This document shows, piece by piece, positions 35,464-44,753 of a stretch of DNA of 64,000 nucleotides. A model generated the notes under the pieces. It searched no databases. It was not told the DNA's origin and worked only from the letters and a program-made list of their open reading frames with translations. Positions within the stretch are counted from its first letter, which is position 1. Every line of letters starts with the position of its first letter. A program made the position numbers and the translations under genes. Source of the stretch: Paraclostridium tenue (GTDB taxonomy: Bacteria; Bacillota; Clostridia; Peptostreptococcales; Peptostreptococcaceae); NCBI RefSeq assembly GCF_015668515.1, contig NZ_JADPFO010000001.1, positions 644,724-708,723 of the forward strand, written 5' to 3'.

Positions 35464-36531
35464 TTATAAATATATATCATTAAATAACTTTTCTGTTATA
35501 TTTTCGGTATTATTCAGTATGTTTTTCATTCCAAAAAATATACTTCCTTTAACTTCTTTATATTTTCTATTTATATTTATTTGTTTATCTATTTGCTTTA
35601 CTATATCTATATCACTTATGTTTTGCCCTATATACAGTTTAACATTCGTACATTTTACTACATCTGACCACCATTTTACTAAAACTTCATATGGACTATT
35701 TTTATCTTTTATAGTCCAGTAAATTTGTGGCGCTATATAATCTATAATCTCTTCCTTTATCCAACTTAAAGTATCTGCATATAAACTATAGTAACTTTCT
35801 AAATTGTTAGTTTCTGATCCCTTAATATCACTACTTTTATTTTTCCATACTCCAAAAGGACTTATTCCAAATAAAACGCATGGATTTGTTGATTTTATAA
35901 CTTTATTTACTAATCTAATCATATTATTTACAGCTTCACGCCTAGAATTAGCAAGTACCCCATCCTTATCTTCGCCTTGTGGTAATGGATAGTTGTATGG
36001 ATAAAAATAATCATCAAAGTGGATGCCATCTATATTGTAATTTGATACTATTTCAAAAATAGTTGTAGCTATATAATTTATAACTTCTAAATTTTTAGGA
36101 TCATAAAAAAGTGAATTATTATATGACAGTACCCAACTTGGATTTAATTTTGCTGGATGATTATTTGATAAATCATCTAAATTTATTCCTTGCGTAGTTA
36201 TTCTGTATGGGTTTAGCCAAGCATGAAACTTCATATTTCTTTTATGTGTTTCTTTTATAAAAAATTCAAGTGGATCATATCCAGGATTTTTCCCCTGTGT
36301 TCCTGTAATATATTTTGACCATGGATTTATTTTTGATTTATAAAAAGTATCTGATGTAGGTCTAATTTGAACAAACACAGAATTAAATTTTAGACTTTGT
36401 AATTTATCTAAAATTTCTATGAATTCTTGTTTTTGAGCATCTATATTATTTTGTGTTTTTGGCCAATCTATACCGTAAACTGTCGCTATCCATGCACCTT
36501 TTAGTTCACATAATTTATAATTTTCATTCAT
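35464..36531 (-). CDS. GHL10 (DUF187) family glycoside-hydrolase-like protein, cytosolic
   Basis: The 355-residue TIM-barrel-like protein starts ELKGAWIATVYGIDWP, the usual opening of GHL10 proteins, and keeps FVQIRPTSDTFY, FHAWLNPYRI, IDGIHFDDYFYP and GISPFGVWKN. The Asp pair in HFDDYFYP is the expected catalytic region. Related proteins act on peptidoglycan-like glycans and usually carry a signal peptide; here none is present and the homology begins at residue 8, so it should stay in the cytosol. It is 47 bp after the giant activase gene. The substrate is unknown. Confidence 0.8.
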   Translation of the reverse strand: MNENYKLCELKGAWIATVYGIDWPKTQNNIDAQKQEFIEILDKLQSLKFNSVFVQIRPTSDTFYKSKINPWSKYITGTQGKNPGYDPLEFFIKETHKRNMKFHAWLNPYRITTQGINLDDLSNNHPAKLNPSWVLSYNNSLFYDPKNLEVINYIATTIFEIVSNYNIDGIHFDDYFYPYNYPLPQGEDKDGVLANSRREAVNNMIRLVNKVIKSTNPCVLFGISPFGVWKNKSSDIKGSETNNLESYYSLYADTLSWIKEEIIDYIAPQIYWTIKDKNSPYEVLVKWWSDVVKCTNVKLYIGQNISDIDIVKQIDKQININRKYKEVKGSIFFGMKNILNNTENITEKLFNDIYL

Positions 36532-36578
36532 TTTATAGCACTCCTATTATATAGTACTTTAAAAATTTAATATATATC

Positions 36579-39500
36579 TTAAACTGTGCTTGTTGTTAAG
36601 ATTTGTGACTTTGTATCTTCTTCATTTAAGTTTCTAAACGAAGTAGACAACATCAGTTTAATTCTATTTAATTGGTTAACCTCACTAGCTCCTGGATCAT
36701 AATCAATAGGTACAATGTTTATATTAGAATAAACTCTCTTAAGCTCTTTTATTACACCTTTTCCAGTTATATGATTTGGTAGGCAAGCAAAAGGTTGCAT
36801 ACATATAATATTTTTCACACCACTTTCAATAAGTTCCATCATTTCTGCAGTTAAAAGCCATCCTTCTCCTGCTTGATTTCCAAGAGAAATAACTTTTGAA
36901 GCTGTTTTTCCTAAAGCTTCAATATTTTTTGGCATACTAAATCTTTTACTATTTTTTAAAGCTTTCATATAATGTTTTTGGTACATTGCTATAGCATTTA
37001 TAGTAAGCTTTCCACAAAGTTTTTTATATTTTTTATCTAAATAATTGTCAGCTTTATAATAGGTATTAAACGCACAACTTAAAAAGAAATTTATAAGTTC
37101 TGGAACAACTGCCTCAGCACCTTCTTGTTCTAATATATCTACAATATTATTATTTGCTAATGGATGGAATTTAACTAAAATCTCTCCTACTAACCCTACT
37201 CTAGGTTTTTTCTCATCTGTTATAGGTAATTCATCAAAATCTTTAACTATATTATATATATTTTCTTTAAATTGAGATAAACTTCCTTTTTCTAAACTTT
37301 TCTTACAAATATCTAAATGTTTTTGATAAAGTTTATTAGCACTTCCTTTTTCTACTTCATAAGGTCTTACTCTATATAAAACCTTCATAAGTAAATCCCC
37401 ATAAATAGCACCCATTAAAACTTTATTTATAAGACTCAATGAAAATACACTATATAAATTACTTTTTTCATCTCCATTTACTGATAATGATATTACAGGA
37501 ATATCTTTATAGCCAGCATCACTTAATGCTTTTCTTAAAAACCCTATATAATTAGTTGCTCTACAAACTCCACCTGTTTGAGTTATTGCTACAGAAGTTT
37601 TGTCTAAATCGTATTTTCCACTTTTAAGAGCTTTAATTATTTGGCCTATAACAATTATTGCAGGATAACAAGCATCATTGTTTACATATTTTAATCCTTC
37701 TTCAATAGCCCCTTCATAACTTTTAAGTAAAATCATATTATATCCGCAAGATTTTACACCATGTTCTACTAATTCAAAGTGTATAGGTGACATTTGAGGA
37801 ACTAAAATATTGTAGTTTTCTTTTATTGATTTACTTAAGCTTCCTTTTGTATATGTTTTTTTAATTTTTATACCTTCAATATTATTCTTTTCTCTTTCTT
37901 TTATAGCTGCTTTTAAGGATCTTAGTCTTATTTTTGCTGCACCTAAGTTATTACCTTCATCAATTTTTATGCAAGTATATATCTTACCTTCGCTATTTAA
38001 AATTTCTTGAACCTGATCAGTTGTAACTGCATCTAATCCACAACCAAATGAATTTAATTGTACAAGAGATAAATCATTTCTAGAACTTACAAAATTTGCT
38101 GCTCTATATAATCTTGAATGATATGCCCATTGGTCAACAACTCTTAAAGAATTATCTAATTTTCCTAGATGGCATATGCTATCTTCTGTTAAAACAGCCA
38201 TATCTAAAGAGTTTATAAGATCTGGTATTCCATGATTTATTTCAGGATCGATATGATATGGTCTTCCAGCTAAAACAATTCCTTTTATATTATTTTCTTC
38301 AATATGTTTTAAAGCTTTTTCCCCCATTTTTTGTATATCTTTTTTAAACTTATCATACTCTTTAAATCCTAGTTCTACACTTTTATTTATTTCTTCTTTG
38401 CTTATTTCTATAAATTCTTTATCATAATTTTTAATTTTATTTAGTTCTTCATATAATTTTTTCTTTAATGCGTTTTTATTGTTCATAGGTAAAAATGGAT
38501 TCATAAAATTAATATTATTTTCTTTTATTTCGCTAACATTGTTTTTTATGACTTCTGAGTAAGACATAACTACAGGACAGTTAAAATGGTTATCTACATT
38601 TTCAAATTCTTTGTGTTCATGTCTTATGCATGGATAAAAAATATTTTTGATACCTTTTTCTATTAAATCATTTATATGACCATGTACCATCTTTGCTGGG
38701 TAACAAACTGATTCTGAAGCAATTGAATCCATTCCTTTTTCATATAAATTTTTAGAAGATTTACTAGAAAGTACAACTCTAAATCCTAAATTTGTAAGTA
38801 TTGTATGCCATAGTGGATAATCTTCATACATATTTAAGACTCTTGGTATCCCTATTTCTTTTCGTTTTGCTTGATTTGCGTCTAGACTTTCGTAATTGAA
38901 TACTCTTTTATATTTGTATTTAAATAAATTAATGTTTTTGTTTTCTGCTTTTTCTAATCCTACTCCTCTTTCACATCTATTTCCTGATATGAATTTATCC
39001 CCATTTCCAAAACTATTTATAGTTAATAAACAGTTGTTAGAACATTTTTTACATCTAGTAGTAGTTATTTTTAATTTTATTAAATTAATAGATTCTTTAT
39101 TTAATAAAGATGTTTCATATCCTTTTTCATATTTTTCTTTTGCAATAATACTAGCTCCAAAAGCTCCCATTATTCCGGCAATATTAGGTCTTACGACTTC
39201 TCTATCAGTTAATATTTCAAACACTCTTAAAACAGCATCATTATAAAAAGTTCCACCTTGTACTACAGGAAATTCACCTATATCTTCTTTTGATTTTACT
39301 TTTATAACTTTATATAATGCATTTTTTATAACTGAATAAGAAAGCCCTGCACTTATATCATTTACTGAATTCCCTTCTTTTTGTGCTTGCTTTACTCTTG
39401 AGTTCATAAAAACCGTACATCTTGAACCTAAATCTACTGGATTTTTAGAATATAGTGCCTTTTCTGAAAATTCTTTTATGTCTAATTGTAATGATTTTGC

Positions 39501-40865
39501 AAAAGTTTCTAAAAAAGATCCACATCCAGAAGAACAAGCTTCATTTAATATTATTGTCTCTATAACTCCATTATTTATTTTAAGACACTTCATATCTTGG
39601 CCACCGATATCTAATATAAAATCTACATTAGGTGAGAAAAATTTAGCCCCTTTATAATGTGCTATTGTTTCTATTTCTCCGATATCAATTTTTAAAGCTT
39701 TTTGAAGTAATGCTTCTCCATAACCTGTAACTGCAGAATTAACTATTTTTGCTGTAGGTGGTAAAATATCATATATTTTATTTAAAATATTTATAGTAGA
39801 ATCTAGCGGATTACCTTCATTGCTTTTATAATCTGAATATAATAAATTTCCATCTTCATCAACTAATGCAACTTTTGTAGTTGTTGATCCTGCATCAATT
39901 CCTAAAAAGCAATTTCCACTATAATTAGATATGTCCTTAGTTTTTACAATATTTTTATCGTGTCTTTCTTTAAAGTTTATGTAAACTTTTTCATTTTCAA
40001 ATAAAGGCTTAAGACCACTACTATCTTTGCTTTCATCATAATTTGAATTTTTTAATTTTGATAGTAAATCACTTAGCATAATAGTTTCATTTTTACATGA
40101 TAGCGCGGCTCCCATAGCTATATATAATTGAGCATCTTTTGGGAATACAATATCTTCATCTTTTAAATTAAGTACATCTATAAATGCTTTTCTTAACTGT
40201 GATAAAAAGTATAATGGTCCTCCTAAAAATGCTACTTTTCCTTGTATCTTTCTTCCACAAGCTAAAACACTAATTGTTTGAACTACTACAGCGTGGAAAA
40301 TACTCATTGCTATATCTTCTTTTCTAGCACCTTCATTTATAAGCGGTTGTATATCAGTTTTTGCAAAAACTCCACATCTTGCAGCTATATTGTATATATT
40401 TTTATAATTTTTTGCTAATTCATTTAGTCCACTAGCATCTGTTTTTAAAAGTGTTGCCATTTGATCTATAAATGATCCTGTTCCACCTGCGCATATTCCA
40501 TTCATTCTTTGTTCTATGCCATTTGTTAAATAAATTATCTTTGCATCTTCTCCACCTAATTCTATAACTACATCTGTTTCTGGATTATAGTTTTCAATAG
40601 CTTTTGTACTAGCTATTACTTCTTGAACAAATTCTACACCTAAATCATTTGCTAAATTCATTCCACCTGAACCAGTTATAACTATAGATACACTTTTATT
40701 TCCAATAACTTCATAAGTATCACTTAATACTTCTGTAACAGCTTTTTTTATATCTGATAAATGTCTTTTGTATTGTTTAAATACTATGTTTTTGTTTTTA
40801 TCTAATACAACTACTTTTACTGTAGTTGATCCAACATCAATTCCTATATTGAAAATGTCCATCAT
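36579..40865 (-). CDS. Giant 2-hydroxyacyl-CoA dehydratase activase-like protein
   Basis: A protein of about 1428 residues. Two BadF/HgdC-type ATPase domains come first (IGIDVGSTTVKVVVLD at the start and LGIDAGSTTTKVALVD near 330); each has an iron-sulfur cysteine segment (GICAGGTGSF and EACSSGCGSF). A DUF2229 region with CxxC cysteines follows (about 600-900), then an HgdB-like C-terminal domain (about 1000-1400). The family is common in anaerobes and is thought to do ATP-driven electron transfer, though the substrate of the fused form is not established. I prefer ATG 40865, since GGGGTG lies 6 bp before it; a GTG at 40874 is inside that site. Confidence 0.88.
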   Translation of the reverse strand: MMDIFNIGIDVGSTTVKVVVLDKNKNIVFKQYKRHLSDIKKAVTEVLSDTYEVIGNKSVSIVITGSGGMNLANDLGVEFVQEVIASTKAIENYNPETDVVIELGGEDAKIIYLTNGIEQRMNGICAGGTGSFIDQMATLLKTDASGLNELAKNYKNIYNIAARCGVFAKTDIQPLINEGARKEDIAMSIFHAVVVQTISVLACGRKIQGKVAFLGGPLYFLSQLRKAFIDVLNLKDEDIVFPKDAQLYIAMGAALSCKNETIMLSDLLSKLKNSNYDESKDSSGLKPLFENEKVYINFKERHDKNIVKTKDISNYSGNCFLGIDAGSTTTKVALVDEDGNLLYSDYKSNEGNPLDSTINILNKIYDILPPTAKIVNSAVTGYGEALLQKALKIDIGEIETIAHYKGAKFFSPNVDFILDIGGQDMKCLKINNGVIETIILNEACSSGCGSFLETFAKSLQLDIKEFSEKALYSKNPVDLGSRCTVFMNSRVKQAQKEGNSVNDISAGLSYSVIKNALYKVIKVKSKEDIGEFPVVQGGTFYNDAVLRVFEILTDREVVRPNIAGIMGAFGASIIAKEKYEKGYETSLLNKESINLIKLKITTTRCKKCSNNCLLTINSFGNGDKFISGNRCERGVGLEKAENKNINLFKYKYKRVFNYESLDANQAKRKEIGIPRVLNMYEDYPLWHTILTNLGFRVVLSSKSSKNLYEKGMDSIASESVCYPAKMVHGHINDLIEKGIKNIFYPCIRHEHKEFENVDNHFNCPVVMSYSEVIKNNVSEIKENNINFMNPFLPMNNKNALKKKLYEELNKIKNYDKEFIEISKEEINKSVELGFKEYDKFKKDIQKMGEKALKHIEENNIKGIVLAGRPYHIDPEINHGIPDLINSLDMAVLTEDSICHLGKLDNSLRVVDQWAYHSRLYRAANFVSSRNDLSLVQLNSFGCGLDAVTTDQVQEILNSEGKIYTCIKIDEGNNLGAAKIRLRSLKAAIKEREKNNIEGIKIKKTYTKGSLSKSIKENYNILVPQMSPIHFELVEHGVKSCGYNMILLKSYEGAIEEGLKYVNNDACYPAIIVIGQIIKALKSGKYDLDKTSVAITQTGGVCRATNYIGFLRKALSDAGYKDIPVISLSVNGDEKSNLYSVFSLSLINKVLMGAIYGDLLMKVLYRVRPYEVEKGSANKLYQKHLDICKKSLEKGSLSQFKENIYNIVKDFDELPITDEKKPRVGLVGEILVKFHPLANNNIVDILEQEGAEAVVPELINFFLSCAFNTYYKADNYLDKKYKKLCGKLTINAIAMYQKHYMKALKNSKRFSMPKNIEALGKTASKVISLGNQAGEGWLLTAEMMELIESGVKNIICMQPFACLPNHITGKGVIKELKRVYSNINIVPIDYDPGASEVNQLNRIKLMLSTSFRNLNEEDTKSQILTTSTV

Positions 40866-40946
40866 ACCTATCACCCCATTATTTTTGTTGTATTTTTGTC
40901 TATATTTGTCTTTTTAGATGGATTTTTAGGATTAATTATCGTTCCT

Positions 40947-41020
40947 TGTTACATTTTACCATAAAAGAAATGTATTATCTAATATTAGATAATACATTTC
41001 TTTTATGGTAAAATGTAACA
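40947..41020. repeat. Perfect 74-bp palindrome
   Basis: Each base of 40947-40983 pairs with 40984-41020, giving 37-bp arms without spacer or mismatch. The next pair outwards (T-C) fails. It stands between the 3' end of the VanZ-like gene and the 5' leader of the giant activase, so on the minus strand it could end transcription of the former (T-rich inner strand TTTCTTTTAT). The perfection and size exceed what a terminator needs. The rest of 40866-41114 has no gene. Confidence 0.9.
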
Positions 41021-41114
41021 CACAATTTAAAACATCCATTTTTAATAATTATATGCTTCGTACTGTGTGTTTTATTATTTATATTTATTTTTTTATAGTT
41101 TTTATTTTATCTCC

Positions 41115-41687
41115 TTATAATTTTGTTTTTTTCAACTTTATAAAAAGCTTATATATAACTATTCCTATAAGTGCTCCTATAGTATTGAAAATAACATCAT
41201 CTATATCGCATACATTTCCCATTGTAAATATTTGTAGTATTTCTATACTTAAAGATGCGAAAAAACCTATCAATGTAACTTTAACTATTTTTTTAAAATT
41301 AGGATTTATTATAGGTATAAAAAAACCTAAAGGTATAAATATCAATATATTTCCTACTATATTTCTTATAGGATTCATTATAGGTATTGAGTTATCACTT
41401 AAAGTTTCTATCGTTTCTTTAAAAGGTATTATGTTTATTAAACCTCTTAAGCCTTCTATTTTATACATATATGTGTCAAATGGGTTTATGAATTCTAAAT
41501 ATGGGAATTTAAATAATGTAAAAAATAGTAGTATTAATATATACAAAGTAAATAAAGTAATTTTAACTTCTTTAAAAACTTTTAGATTTCTACTTTTTAT
41601 AAATTCATAACTCCTGTATATAATTAGGCTAGATACAATGAATATTGAAAATGCTTTAAAACTTAATGTCATGGTATTATATCTCAT
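41115..41687 (-). CDS. VanZ-like family membrane protein
   Basis: The 190-residue protein has about five hydrophobic segments. The stretch NIIPFKETIETL followed by NIVGNILIFIPLGFFIPI and IEILQIFTMGNVCDIDDVIFN matches the VanZ-like pattern, including the Asp-Ile/Val-Asp-Asp helix end. VanZ proteins give low-level teicoplanin or lipoglycopeptide tolerance; in clostridia many copies have no known role. The start ATG 41687 lacks a good ribosome binding site, so the ATG five codons later is possible. Confidence 0.85.
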   Translation of the reverse strand: MRYNTMTLSFKAFSIFIVSSLIIYRSYEFIKSRNLKVFKEVKITLFTLYILILLFFTLFKFPYLEFINPFDTYMYKIEGLRGLINIIPFKETIETLSDNSIPIMNPIRNIVGNILIFIPLGFFIPIINPNFKKIVKVTLIGFFASLSIEILQIFTMGNVCDIDDVIFNTIGALIGIVIYKLFIKLKKTKL

Positions 41688-41780
41688 TTATATGCTATAC
41701 TTTCTAGACCATTTAGATAATACCATATTTCCCCATACAACTATTTGCAATATAGTTAAAAAGTTAATTTTATATTATAT

Positions 41781-44618
41781 TTATTGATAATTTAAATTTG
41801 AAGTCCATACAAAATTTATAGGAAATACTGATTTAATAAACTTACTTATATTTTTTAAGTCTTCAAGTTCATTTTCAACAACTTCTTTACCTTCTAAGAA
41901 TAGTTTATTTAATTTATCAATATCATCTATAATCAATTCTTCATCCTTGTATCTGATAATGTACTTTTTATCTATAGTTTTAAATTCAATTTCATCTACA
42001 AAATCTTCATCTACATATTGTTTAAAATAACCATTTAAATTTCTACATAACTTTTCATAATTTATTATCTTTATACTTCCATCTAAATAAGATAATTCTT
42101 TTTTATCAAAGTTGTCAGGTTGATTTATAAAATCTTTTATATGTACACTTTGAACTATATACTCTAAATTATACTTATTTGCAATATATTGGACTACTTC
42201 ATAGTTATATTTAGAATTTATATATATTTCTCTAATCTCTCCAATCAAAATTTCTTCATTTATTATTCTTAAAACTATATATCCAATTAATTTATTTTCT
42301 TTTAAAACTACTAACTTTTTATAAGTAAAGTTACCCCAAGGTATTGTTGCACTTTCTAATAAAACTTCAAATTGATTTTTAGTTCTTAAAAATCTAGTGC
42401 TATTTTGATTGTATATTTCAATCATTTCGTTTAAGTAGGTTTCGTCATATTCTTTTACTTCTAAATCAATAACTATATCTTTAGGATAAGTTGTATACTT
42501 GTAGCAATTTTTAACTAAACTACAATTTCTTCTTGTGTATAAAGTTCTTGTCCCTGAAATACTAACCATATCTACACTGCCATTGAACATTTTTTCTTCA
42601 ACATAATCTAAAATAGTAGATGAATATCTATTTCCTTCATAATCTGGATCTGTACATACAGCTCCTATTGCTGCAACTTTTATGTCATTTCCTTGAATAG
42701 TTACATCTTGTATAAGATAATTTACATCTGAAACAATCTTATCGTCTTTTGAAATTACTATCATGTTGTCTACATTATTTTTATTTAGTAGTAAAGGAAA
42801 CTCTTGTTGCATAGTTGGTTTATGTCCTCTTAAGTCTCTAAAGACTTTATTTATAAGATTTATAACACTTTCAAACTCTTCTGGCTTTGCACTTCTTGGA
42901 TTAACTCTATTAATTAGATTTTTTCTTAAAGTCATATACTCTCCATGGCTTATAGAGTAGTTCATTTTTATATCTCTTTCACCTAAAAACTTCATTTTAG
43001 ATTTTTTTCCTAATAATCTTTCTATTTCTTTATTTATAACTTCTTTACCTAATTTAGCTTCCATACTTTTAAGTATTTCAAAGTCTTGTATTCCAAATAA
43101 TAAGTTTCTGCATCTTACAGAATCCATAGGCTTCATATCTTTGCCTGGATAAACTAAAAACATATCTCCAGCTTTCCATTTTTCTTTTTTATAACTGGCA
43201 TTTTTAAATAGATCTTCTGGCCAAACACCATAAGCCCATCTTAAAAAACCATCTAAATTAAAATAATATGTAAACCATCCTTTAAGTCTTGATTCTATCA
43301 ATGGTGAATCTAAAAATACATTTAACTTATCAGGAAAACAACAAGAATACCAAGTAAAATATCCGCCTCTATCTTCTAATTTCTTTTTAATTTCATCTAA
43401 CTTATTTATGTTATTTATAAGCTCACAAGTATTTAAAGATAAGTTTTCTATGTTTATCTCACACTTTTCAAAAAACTCTTGGTGATGTATTGCACATTTA
43501 TATTTTATATCTTTATTTCCTGAACTTTTCTTTATAAAATCTACATTTTCATTAAATACTTCTATGTTGTCTGGCTCATCTACTATGATTTTGGTTATAT
43601 CTAGTAAACCTCTAGATTCTAAGTGACTAAATAGCAAATTTAAATATTTAGCAAAATCAGTTTTATCTTTTATATAATCAAAAACTTTTCTATCTTCATC
43701 ATAATAGTTGATTCTTATAGCATCTTTGTAATCCTCTAGCGGACTTCCAAATTTAAAAGCATCCCAGTTTCCTACAAGTCCAAATAAATTTATTTCTTTA
43801 TTTATTTTATGCTTAAAGCATAAATCTATATATTTATCTAAATTTGAAAAATCACATAGTACTTCTCCATCTTTTTTTAATACTTTAACTATGTTCATTT
43901 CAAATAAATTGTTCGCATTCTCATGTACTTCATAACATCTTTGCCCTGCCCATGGGTAATCAGTTACTATTAAGTCTACTACTTTTTGTCCTAAGTCTGA
44001 CATTTTTTCTAAGAAGTTATCTAATATAGTAAAATGTTGTTCACTATAGTACGGTACTTCATAGTAACGAGCCCAGTTACATGGATGTTGCCATAAATCT
44101 AAGAAAAACTCACTTTCTTTTACTGGTTTTACTATGTGGTTTAATACTTCTATTTTTACAATTTCTTCTTTTAATAAAGTTTCTGTTTCATATCCACTTG
44201 TATAGTAAGCTTTTACCTTTACTTGTATATAGTCTTTGTTAAAATCTTTAGGTATTTTACCATCTATCCATATCATTTGATCTTCTTCTATATACATATA
44301 GTTTTGATTTAATATTTGATCGCCTATATATTCTTTAATATCATTTTGTATATATCCCAAAAAAGACATTTTAAAGTTGTTTTTTAAACTTTCTTCTAGT
44401 TCTATATCTATTCTTATTTTATTATTAAGACCTAGATAATGAATATCGTTTATATTTCCTAATTGACAAAAGAATTTTTCATCACTTTTTAACATAACTT
44501 GAAATGCAAAAGCTTCTTCTCTCGCTACACATAGTTGTGTTGTCGTTTCGTATAAATTGTTTTCAATATTTTTTATGTGTTTAAATGAACTATCGTATAT
44601 GTCTAATTTTAGTTCCAT
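41781..44618 (-). CDS. DUF4091 glycoside-hydrolase-like / GNAT acetyltransferase fusion
   Basis: A 945-residue cytosolic protein with no signal peptide. Residues 1 to about 165 are a beta-rich front domain. Residues about 170-560 resemble DUF4091/GH123-like barrels, with FFLDLWQHPCNWARYY, KIIVDEPDN and WFTYYFNLDGFLRWAYGVWP. Residues about 585-945 are an Eis-like double GNAT acetyltransferase: AAIGAVCTDPDYEGNRYSS is the acetyl-CoA turn, and FPINFVWTSNLNY at the end resembles the terminal carboxylate region. The join suggests coupled trimming and acetylation of a sugar. AAAGGGAGATAGAG precedes the start. Confidence 0.75.
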   Translation of the reverse strand: MELKLDIYDSSFKHIKNIENNLYETTTQLCVAREEAFAFQVMLKSDEKFFCQLGNINDIHYLGLNNKIRIDIELEESLKNNFKMSFLGYIQNDIKEYIGDQILNQNYMYIEEDQMIWIDGKIPKDFNKDYIQVKVKAYYTSGYETETLLKEEIVKIEVLNHIVKPVKESEFFLDLWQHPCNWARYYEVPYYSEQHFTILDNFLEKMSDLGQKVVDLIVTDYPWAGQRCYEVHENANNLFEMNIVKVLKKDGEVLCDFSNLDKYIDLCFKHKINKEINLFGLVGNWDAFKFGSPLEDYKDAIRINYYDEDRKVFDYIKDKTDFAKYLNLLFSHLESRGLLDITKIIVDEPDNIEVFNENVDFIKKSSGNKDIKYKCAIHHQEFFEKCEINIENLSLNTCELINNINKLDEIKKKLEDRGGYFTWYSCCFPDKLNVFLDSPLIESRLKGWFTYYFNLDGFLRWAYGVWPEDLFKNASYKKEKWKAGDMFLVYPGKDMKPMDSVRCRNLLFGIQDFEILKSMEAKLGKEVINKEIERLLGKKSKMKFLGERDIKMNYSISHGEYMTLRKNLINRVNPRSAKPEEFESVINLINKVFRDLRGHKPTMQQEFPLLLNKNNVDNMIVISKDDKIVSDVNYLIQDVTIQGNDIKVAAIGAVCTDPDYEGNRYSSTILDYVEEKMFNGSVDMVSISGTRTLYTRRNCSLVKNCYKYTTYPKDIVIDLEVKEYDETYLNEMIEIYNQNSTRFLRTKNQFEVLLESATIPWGNFTYKKLVVLKENKLIGYIVLRIINEEILIGEIREIYINSKYNYEVVQYIANKYNLEYIVQSVHIKDFINQPDNFDKKELSYLDGSIKIINYEKLCRNLNGYFKQYVDEDFVDEIEFKTIDKKYIIRYKDEELIIDDIDKLNKLFLEGKEVVENELEDLKNISKFIKSVFPINFVWTSNLNYQ

Positions 44619-44710
44619 CTCTATCTCCCTTTATATCAAATAGTCAAGCAAATTTTTCCAAATTTTCTTGAATTCATTATATGTTAAATTTATTATAGTG
44701 TAAAATAGAT

Positions 44711-44744
44711 AAAATCTATAGCTGAAGTCTCAACTATAGATTTT
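44711..44744 (-). terminator. Terminator of the histidine kinase gene
   Basis: An 11-bp perfect stem AAAATCTATAG (44711-44721) with 44734-44744, 10 bp 3' of the kinase gene. Confidence 0.75.
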
Positions 44745-44753
44745 ATAAATAAT

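Noticed and set aside
38896..39246. A 116-codon plus-strand frame inside the activase gene
   Set aside because: Fully embedded antisense to a conserved domain; no start signal.
41005..41610. A 201-codon plus-strand frame starting in the big palindrome
   Set aside because: It is antisense to the VanZ-like gene, has no ribosome binding site and its composition (Ile, Lys, Phe, Ser) is that of a shadow frame.
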